Assembly: GCA_964389095.1 (NCBI GenBank)
Contig: CAYMEB010000159.1
Span: 1-11,111 of the forward strand
Direction: 5' to 3'
DNA: 11,111 bases
From: JABFRJ01 sp964389095
Lineage (GTDB): Bacteria; Pseudomonadota; Alphaproteobacteria; Rhizobiales; Hyphomicrobiaceae
A program made the position numbers and the translations under genes. Positions 6,229-11,111 of the stretch are shown piece by piece. Position 1 is the first letter of the stretch. The number at the start of each line of letters is the position of its first letter. The notes under the pieces were generated by a model, which saw only the letters and a program-made list of their open reading frames with translations, was not told the DNA's origin and did not search any database.

Positions 6229-7782
6229 TCAGGCGGCGCGGACGGACCGGGCCGCATCGAGCCAGCCCCGGATGCGCTCGATGTCCGGCGGATTGCCGTC
6301 GCGCAAGATGCGCGCGCCGTCGGGCGTCGCCGCGAACCGCAGGACGTCCGCGCACAGCCTATCAGGGTCCGCGCCCGCGACGGCTTCGAGTGTGCGATAG
6401 CCGGCCCCGACGAGGAGTTGGGCATGGGTGCCGCGCGGGCCGGGAACCGAGCAGACGAGGCGCGTCTGGTCCTGCCAATCGGTGACCACCTGCTCGTCGA
6501 CGTGCCGGTTGTCGAGACGGGCGGCGAGGGCAATGGGATGCGCCTTCAGGAGATCGTCCACGGTGTCGATCCCGACCGCACGCAGGCGCTCTGCCATCTT
6601 CGGCCCGATCGACGGGGCGTCGACCACATCGTGCCCGCCGGTCAGATGCACGCGGGTAGGCCGGGCGGTCGGCGCGGGCTTTTCGTTGGATGCGACCAGG
6701 TGAAGAGCTGCGCCGGCTCTCGGGCGTGCGACCGGTGCGGGCGTCGTCGTGGCCTGCGCGGCGGGGGCAGCCTCGGCCTGGGCGGGCGCTAGGGGTAGGC
6801 GCTGGCGCTCGATGCGGGTCGGCGGTGTCGCCTTCGCCGCGAACGGAAAGATCTTCGCGGGCTCTATCTGCTCGGCTTTCGAGAGCACTTCGCGGGCGAA
6901 GGCGGCGCGGATCACCTTCTCCTCGTCGCGCAGGTTGGATTCGACCGTGCCGGTGCGGAGCAGTTCGTCGTACATGGCCTCGATCTGCGCGCGGGTGGCG
7001 GCGTCGAGACGGCGCTTTCGCCACTTGGCCAAAGGCATCGAGAGGACGGCGGCGGCCGTCTCGAGAGCTAGGGATGTCTGCGGCGGGGCGACCTTGGCTT
7101 CCTCGACCGCGCGGTCGAGGACGGCGGCGAACAGGCGAACGCCATGGCCGATCATTCCTGCGACGAGCCGCCGTGCAATGCTGTCCAGGCCGGACGGCGG
7201 ATCGACGACACCGCGGTGGATGTCGTAGTGGGCGATCAGTTTCTCGTAGCCCGCATTCGCAAGGTCCGATCCGGCGCAGACCGCCAGCGCGAGCCAGTTG
7301 GCGTCACGGGACAGGACTGGAGAGGCCGCCGGATTGGCTTCGGAAAGCGCGGCGATGTCGTCGTAGGCGCGCGATATACTCCATTCCACCGCTGCGTGGA
7401 TGTTGTTCTCCGCTTCCGACTGGGCGGTGTGGAATGGCATCAGCGGGTCGAGCGTGTAGTGAGAAAGCACCCCGGCGCACCACACCGCCGTCGGCCAGTC
7501 GCCCCGACCCAGTGCAGCGACGAGATTGTCGTACCAGGCCTGCGCCTTGGCCGGCGCGCCGCCCCAGTAGCGGTCGCGCGGATGCAGGACGTGGTTCTGG
7601 AAATCCTTGAACTCGTCGTCCGGCGCCTTCGCCCCTTCCGCATAGATCTTCGCGTGCTTGTGGAAGAGATCGACCCAGGCGGCAGCGCCGGCGCAGCTCA
7701 GGTGGTCGAGCGCGTCGAACGCGAGATAATGATGGGTGCCACGGGCGTTCGCCGCTCGAATGATCGCATGCGCCAGACCCAT
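6229..7782 (-). CDS. Zinc-dependent phospholipase C-like domain fused to a DUF4332-like helix-hairpin-helix domain
   Basis: A 517-aa protein when started at ATG 7782. The N-terminal part (about 1-230) resembles the zinc-dependent phospholipase C / S1-P1 nuclease-like fold: GTHHYLAFDAL with H17/H18, FQNHVLHP with H64, then SHYTLDPLMPFHTAQSEAEN with H108, D112 and H118, and H129/E133 a turn later. These are the His/Asp residues expected to bind zinc. A low-complexity Ala/Pro linker covers about 330-378. The C-terminal region has a helix-hairpin-helix, APSIGPKMAERLRAVGIDTV (389-408), and a second repeat around 449-500, as in DUF4332 proteins, which may bind DNA or other partners. No signal peptide is seen, unlike secreted PLCs. 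The frame is open to 7968, but the extra 62 residues are Arg-rich and look non-coding. The real substrate is unknown. Confidence 0.78.
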   Translation of the reverse strand: MGLAHAIIRAANARGTHHYLAFDALDHLSCAGAAAWVDLFHKHAKIYAEGAKAPDDEFKDFQNHVLHPRDRYWGGAPAKAQAWYDNLVAALGRGDWPTAVWCAGVLSHYTLDPLMPFHTAQSEAENNIHAAVEWSISRAYDDIAALSEANPAASPVLSRDANWLALAVCAGSDLANAGYEKLIAHYDIHRGVVDPPSGLDSIARRLVAGMIGHGVRLFAAVLDRAVEEAKVAPPQTSLALETAAAVLSMPLAKWRKRRLDAATRAQIEAMYDELLRTGTVESNLRDEEKVIRAAFAREVLSKAEQIEPAKIFPFAAKATPPTRIERQRLPLAPAQAEAAPAAQATTTPAPVARPRAGAALHLVASNEKPAPTARPTRVHLTGGHDVVDAPSIGPKMAERLRAVGIDTVDDLLKAHPIALAARLDNRHVDEQVVTDWQDQTRLVCSVPGPRGTHAQLLVGAGYRTLEAVAGADPDRLCADVLRFAATPDGARILRDGNPPDIERIRGWLDAARSVRAA

Positions 7783-7863
7783 CGGGAACCCCGCGTGAGA
7801 ATCGTTTCCACCCCGGAGGACGGTCGCAGACCTGACCCGTCGCAGGCGAGTGGCGGACGAGGC

Positions 7864-7877
7864 TATCCCCAGGGATA
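7864..7877. promoter_or_regulatory. Inverted repeat in the divergent promoter gap, possible operator
   Basis: TATCCC, spacer CA, GGGATA: two perfect 6-bp arms in the 188-bp gap between the divergent PLC-like gene (start 7782) and the OsmC-like gene (start 7971). It is 93 bp before the osmC-like start and 81 bp before the other, so one regulator could serve both. The rest of the gap shows no certain promoter. Confidence 0.3.
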
Positions 7878-7970
7878 TCTGCACCTGCGGGCGGCACGGC
7901 GCGTACCGGATTGCTGGGCATCGGCGCCTGGGCAGAGTAGATTTCCGCGGTTCATAACTCCGGGGCACTC

Positions 7971-8477
7971 ATGGACGCCGATACACTCAAAGCTCTCCAG
8001 GCACCCTTGAAGGAGCGTTACCGCTCCGATCCGGGGGCCGCGGTCATCACGCTCTTTGCCGAAGGATCGACCGGTGAAGGAGTGACCTGCTCGGTGGAAA
8101 CCGGCCGTGCTCTGGTCGAGGCGGGCTTGCACCCTGCCACCGGCGGCGACGGCATGGCTGCCTGCTCGGGCGATATGCTCCTGCAGGCGCTGGTGGCCTG
8201 TGCCGGCGTTACGTTGAATGCGGTCGCGACCGCTTTGAAACTGCCGATCGGCAATGCGCGTGTGCGGGCCGAGGGCGATCTGGACTTTCGCGGCACGCTG
8301 GGTGTCGCAAACGACGCGGCGGTGGGTTTCAAAGATATCCGCCTCACCTTCCAGATCGAGGGCGACCTTTCGGCGGAGGACCGCGCGACGCTGCTGCGGC
8401 TCACGGAACGGTATTGCGTGATCCTTCAGACATTGCGGGCGCCGCCTGCGGTGCGGGCCGCGATCGACGTGGGGTGA
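7971..8477 (+). CDS. OsmC family protein (Ohr/OsmC-like thiol peroxidase fold)
   Basis: A 168-aa protein of the OsmC superfamily. In classic OsmC and Ohr proteins, two cysteines reduce organic hydroperoxides. Both cysteine positions appear kept: C77 in the helix LLQALVACAGVTLNAVATAL (70-89) and C149 in ERYCVILQTL (146-155), which stands where CPVSxTL sits in OsmC/Ohr. The second motif lacks the Pro after Cys, typical of the wider YhfA-like OsmC branch rather than true Ohr. HPATGGDGMAACSGD (54-68) is also a family block. ATG 7971 is the first start in the frame and fits the family N-terminus; only a weak CGGGG precedes it. It is divergent from the PLC-like gene and convergent with hflX, so it is probably monocistronic. 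Peroxidase activity is inferred. Confidence 0.9.
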   Translation: MDADTLKALQAPLKERYRSDPGAAVITLFAEGSTGEGVTCSVETGRALVEAGLHPATGGDGMAACSGDMLLQALVACAGVTLNAVATALKLPIGNARVRAEGDLDFRGTLGVANDAAVGFKDIRLTFQIEGDLSAEDRATLLRLTERYCVILQTLRAPPAVRAAIDVG

Positions 8478-8478
8478 A

Positions 8479-8492
8479 ACTGAAACCTCAGT
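8479..8492. terminator. Short hairpin between convergent osmC-like gene and hflX
   Basis: ACTGA, loop AACC, TCAGT: a 5-bp stem just after the osmC-like stop, extending into the hflX stop (TGA at 8490-8488 on the minus strand). The convergent genes are only 10 bp apart. There is no T-run, so termination strength is doubtful. It shares the pattern CTGA-RR-CCTCAG with the palindrome at 1414-1427. Confidence 0.28.
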
Positions 8493-9918
8493 CTGTCCTT
8501 CCGGTTGCGAGCTGATGCTCCAGGCGCGCCCGGTTCGCGGGCTCGATGCGTACGGTGAGCGTGGTGCGGCCAGCGGCGTCGCTGTCGCGCGAGACGACTT
8601 CCGAGTTGGCGTAGAGCCAGGCGAGCAGTTTTCCGTCCTGGGGCGCGAGCGTGACCGTGAGCAGCTCGTCGTCGACCGATAGCCGCCGGTCGATGGCCTC
8701 GAGCAGCTCCGGGAGCCCTTCGCCCGTGGCCGCAGAGATCATGATTGCGGGCGGCTGGCGCCGGCGGGCGGCGTTCTCGAGCACGCTTCGGCGTTCGGGT
8801 GGAAGGCGGTCGACCTTGTTCCAGACTTCGAGGATGCGGGATTCCGCCATTCGGGCATCGATGCCGATCTCCCGCAGCACTTGCTCGACGTCGGCGGCTT
8901 GAGCATCCGATTCGGGATGCGAGATATCGCGGACGTGAAGAATGAGGTCGGCTTCGATCACCTCTTCCAGCGTCGCACGGAAAGCGGCGACCAGCATGGT
9001 CGGCAGATCCGAGATGAAGCCGACCGTGTCGGAGAGAATGATCTTGCGGGCCGGGGAGATGCGAACCTCGCGCACAGTCGGATCTAGCGTGGCGAAAACC
9101 TGGTCCTTTGCGAGAACGGCCGCGCCGGTCACGCGGTTGAAAAGCGTGGATTTGCCCGCGTTCGTGTAGCCGACGATCGCGACGATTCTGAAGGGCACCT
9201 TGCGCCGGCCCGAACGGTTCAGCGTGCGCGTCCTGATGACCTCGGCGAGGTCTCGCTTGAGCGTCTCGATCTTGCCCTCGATCATGCGCCGGTCGAGTTC
9301 GAGCTGCCGCTCACCGGGACCGCCCAGAAATCCGGCGCCACCGCGCTGCCTCTCGAGGTGGGTCCAGGAGCGTACGAGGCGGCTCTTCTGATATGTGAGA
9401 TGCGCGAGTTCGACCTGGAGGCGGCCTTCCTTGGTCTGCGCGCGCCGGCCGAAGATTTCGAGGATCAAGCCGGTGCGATCGAGTACCTTGGTCTCCCAGG
9501 CCTTCTCGAGATTGCGTTGCTGGATCGGCGTCAGAGGATGATCGACGACCACGAGAGCGGCGAGTTTACGCTCGACCAGCGCCTTGATCTCCTCCACCTT
9601 GCCGGCGCCGAGCAGCGTGGCCGGACGAGGGTGCGACAGGGGAACAAGCAGGGCCGTGCGGACGTCGAGGGCGATCGCATTGGCCAGCCCGACGGCTTCC
9701 TCCTTGCGATCCTCGGGAGAATGCAGAGGCGGGGGCGGAGGCTTCTCGGTGTCGGCTGGATCCTGGCGCTCGAAGCGGCGACCACGCGGCGGCACGGGCA
9801 CGATCACGATCGCGCGAGTACCCACGATGCGCCCTTCGGCGTCTCGGTGAATTTCGATCGGCTGTCGCCTTCGCTTGCGCGGCTCAGCCGTCTCATCGTC
9901 GTGGGACCTGTCGCTCAA
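8488..9918 (-). CDS. hflX: GTPase HflX (ribosome-splitting GTPase)
   Basis: A 476-aa GTPase. HflX binds stalled 50S/70S ribosomes and splits them during stress such as heat shock. The N-terminal HflX domain covers about 75-235, with RPATLLGAGKVEEI (98-111), PLTPIQQRNLEKAW (128-141), KVLDRTGLILEIFGRRAQTK (144-163) and the Gly-rich GGAGFLGGPGE (193-203). The G domain has P-loop GYTNAGKST (250-258), G3 DTVGFI (297-302), G4 NKVD (367-370) and G5 SAATGE (395-400). The Gly-rich loop reads GPGERQLE, where GPGETQ is usual. About 70 extra charged and Pro-rich residues precede the conserved domain. No ATG start exists: the gene begins at TTG (9918) or possibly CTG (9948), just after hfq, so the two are an operon. 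The family assignment is certain; the start is not. Confidence 0.96.
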   Translation of the reverse strand: MSDRSHDDETAEPRKRRRQPIEIHRDAEGRIVGTRAIVIVPVPPRGRRFERQDPADTEKPPPPPLHSPEDRKEEAVGLANAIALDVRTALLVPLSHPRPATLLGAGKVEEIKALVERKLAALVVVDHPLTPIQQRNLEKAWETKVLDRTGLILEIFGRRAQTKEGRLQVELAHLTYQKSRLVRSWTHLERQRGGAGFLGGPGERQLELDRRMIEGKIETLKRDLAEVIRTRTLNRSGRRKVPFRIVAIVGYTNAGKSTLFNRVTGAAVLAKDQVFATLDPTVREVRISPARKIILSDTVGFISDLPTMLVAAFRATLEEVIEADLILHVRDISHPESDAQAADVEQVLREIGIDARMAESRILEVWNKVDRLPPERRSVLENAARRRQPPAIMISAATGEGLPELLEAIDRRLSVDDELLTVTLAPQDGKLLAWLYANSEVVSRDSDAAGRTTLTVRIEPANRARLEHQLATGRTD

Positions 9919-9948
9919 CGCCTCGTCGTCCTCGACGGATGGCTTCAG
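9916..9948 (-). promoter_or_regulatory. hflX start region: non-ATG start, TTG 9918 or CTG 9948 overlapping the hfq stop
   Basis: In the hflX frame between the hfq stop and the conserved domain there is no ATG. TTG 9918 has GAGG about 11 nt upstream. CTG 9948 overlaps the hfq TGA as CTGA and has AGGACGG upstream, in good position for coupled translation. TTG is the more usual start codon, so it was chosen. Confidence 0.5.
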
Positions 9949-10193
9949 TGAGTGCCGTCCTGGCCACCCTCTTCCATCAGATTGACCGGCTGACCAGGCA
10001 TGATCGTGGAAATCGCATGCTTGTAGACGAGTTGCGAATGCCCGTCCCGTCGCAGCAGCACGCAGAAATTGTCGAACCAGGTCACGATGCCCTGCAGCTT
10101 CACGCCGTTGATGAGAAAAATCGTCAGCGGGGTCTTCTGTTTGCGGACGTGATTGAGAAAGGTATCCTGGAGGCTCTGGGGACGCTCGGCCAT
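9945..10193 (-). CDS. hfq: RNA chaperone Hfq
   Basis: An 82-aa Sm-like protein that forms a hexamer and helps small RNAs pair with mRNAs, controlling their stability and translation. The Sm1 part contains QSLQDTFLN (6-14, with Q9 matching E. coli Q8 on the proximal face), TPLTIFLINGVKLQGIV (21-37) and WFDNFCVLLRRDG (39-51). Sm2 is the hallmark YKHAIST (57-63). The C-terminal tail is short, as in other alphaproteobacteria, unlike the long E. coli tail. ATG 10193 matches the family N-terminus, although only a weak GGA precedes it. It is followed within 30 bp by hflX on the same strand and preceded by dat 155 bp upstream; that gap probably holds an hfq promoter. Confidence 0.98.
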   Translation of the reverse strand: MAERPQSLQDTFLNHVRKQKTPLTIFLINGVKLQGIVTWFDNFCVLLRRDGHSQLVYKHAISTIMPGQPVNLMEEGGQDGTH

Positions 10194-10348
10194 CGTCGTC
10201 GATCCGTTCTTATCGTTGGGCGGCGTAGAGTGAACGCCACCCGCGATATGTCGCAGATTTGGCCCAGGTCACACAAGACCCCTCGCCCGCAGATCTCCCG
10301 TTCGCGAGACCGTCGCCGCGGTTCGCTCGAACGCCTGTGATGCGCCGG

Positions 10349-11111
10349 TCAGGCCGGTGCGACCTCGGCGATCTCGTGAAATAGCTCACGAAGTCGTGAA
10401 GCTATCAACCCCGGCGCGCCGTTGCCGATCGGGGCGTCGTCGATGCGCACCACGGGGGTGACGATCGAAGTCGCCGACGTCACGAAGGCCTCGCGGGCCT
10501 TTTTGGCTTCCTCGATTGTGAACGGCCGCTCGACGACCGTCAGCCCTTCCCGGGCGAGCAGGTCCATGAGCGTGGTCCGTGTGACGCCGCGGAGGATGTT
10601 CTGATCGGTCTGACGTGTGACGAGACGGCCTTCCGCGTCGACGATCCAAGCGTTCGACGATGCGCCCTCGGTGACGAACCCGGCTTCGTCGACCAGCCAG
10701 GCTTCCTTTCCGCCGATCTCCTTGGCGCTCTCCTTGGCCAGCGAGGCCGGCAGAAGCATCACCGTCTTGATGTCGCAGCGGCCCCAGCGGATGTCGGCGA
10801 CGGACCGCACCGCTATTCCCTGCGCGGAGGCTGCGGACCGGGCCTTGTTCTGCGAGCGCGCGAGACAGACGACGGTCGGGGCCATGTCCGTGGTGTCGGA
10901 GAAGACGAACTCCCGCGGTCGTGCCCCGCGCGAGACCTGAAGGTAGACCGACCCGTCCGTCACGCGATTGCGCCGGATGGTCTCGCGCATCACACGCGCG
11001 AGCGCGCCCCGCGCCATCGGCGCAGGGATCTTCAGTTCGCCGAGCGACCGCCACAGCCGGTCCATGTGTCGTGTCTCGTCGATCAGGCGCCCGTTGCGCA
11101 CTTCGCACACC
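10349..11111 (-). CDS. dat: D-amino-acid transaminase (class IV PLP aminotransferase), N-terminus outside window
   Basis: A cytoplasmic PLP enzyme that moves amino groups between D-amino acids and 2-oxo acids, for example D-alanine and 2-oxoglutarate to pyruvate and D-glutamate, feeding peptidoglycan precursors. The 253 visible residues start at CEVRNGRLIDE, equal to the YEVVKVYNGE region of Bacillus D-AAT; roughly 30 residues are missing. The catalytic lysine is in RWGRCDIKTVMLLP (fragment residue 115), followed by VTEGASSNAW (146-155), whose Glu148 should contact the PLP ring nitrogen, ILRGVTRTTL, and FVTSATSIVTPVV near the end. The RWxRCDIK motif and overall order favour D-amino-acid over branched-chain aminotransferase. 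The valine at the window edge is internal. Neighbours hfq and hflX follow on the same strand, the usual alphaproteobacterial order. Confidence 0.93.
   Translation of the reverse strand, partial: VCEVRNGRLIDETRHMDRLWRSLGELKIPAPMARGALARVMRETIRRNRVTDGSVYLQVSRGARPREFVFSDTTDMAPTVVCLARSQNKARSAASAQGIAVRSVADIRWGRCDIKTVMLLPASLAKESAKEIGGKEAWLVDEAGFVTEGASSNAWIVDAEGRLVTRQTDQNILRGVTRTTLMDLLAREGLTVVERPFTIEEAKKAREAFVTSATSIVTPVVRIDDAPIGNGAPGLIASRLRELFHEIAEVAPA

Noticed and set aside
5393..6400. 335-codon plus-strand frame opposite the DppB-type permease
   Set aside because: It is a shadow of a well-supported permease gene: the composition is Gln/Arg/His-rich with no domain signals.
7783..7968. 62-residue N-terminal extension of the PLC-like protein
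   Set aside because: It is Arg-rich, low in regular structure and not like a signal peptide, and it would consume nearly the whole divergent promoter gap. The recognisable domain begins just after ATG 7782.
10194..10348. Possible hfq promoter on the minus strand (TTGTGT, 18-bp spacer, GACATA)
   Set aside because: Only about three of six bases match the -35 consensus and the -10 box is poor. A promoter is expected in this gap, but this match is too weak to call.

Overview
This is an 11.1 kb stretch of high-GC bacterial chromosome, most likely from an alphaproteobacterium (Hyphomicrobiales/Rhodospirillales type). The best evidence is the right end, where a D-amino-acid transaminase, hfq and hflX lie head to tail on the minus strand. 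From general knowledge, this order is typical of alphaproteobacteria, usually just downstream of the ntrBC/ntrYX regulators. Protein styles elsewhere agree: a UgpC/MalK-type ATPase with an LtnD-type dehydrogenase, a TAXI-type binding protein, and a solitary YbaB. No insertion sequence, prophage, CRISPR array, tRNA or rRNA was found.

Layout. Positions 1-1418 (+) hold the C-terminal end of a carbohydrate-type ABC ATPase followed closely by an L-threonate-dehydrogenase-like enzyme, probably the end of a sugar or sugar-acid uptake and catabolism operon. Positions 1446-1763 (-) encode the nucleoid-associated protein YbaB/EbfC, here without the usual dnaX and recR neighbours. Positions 1905-2696 (+) encode a class I SAM-dependent methyltransferase whose 3' end overlaps, by 33 bp on the opposite strand, a double-membrane-anchored TAXI-type binding protein (2664-3956, -). 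A 298-bp gap (3957-4254) has no convincing gene but contains nested inverted repeats. Positions 4255-6082 (-) hold a tight pair of DppB/DppC-type peptide ABC permeases with no ATPase or binding-protein gene beside them. Positions 6229-7782 (-) encode a two-domain protein: zinc-dependent phospholipase C-like N-terminus, Ala/Pro linker, and DUF4332-like helix-hairpin-helix C-terminus. It diverges from an OsmC-family peroxidase-like gene (7971-8477, +). Positions 8488-11111 (-) carry hflX, hfq and the truncated dat gene.

How the genes relate. Two transport modules (the UgpC-type ATPase end and the DppBC pair) and an orphan TAXI protein suggest a nutrient-scavenging organism. The dat-hfq-hflX block is core genome: amino-acid metabolism, sRNA-based regulation and ribosome rescue. 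I saw no defence system or other clearly new multi-gene system. The points most worth a second look are the structured 3957-4254 gap, the PLC-DUF4332 fusion, the TAXI protein with a second membrane anchor and tail, the hflX start without ATG, and small hairpins at all three convergent gene ends.
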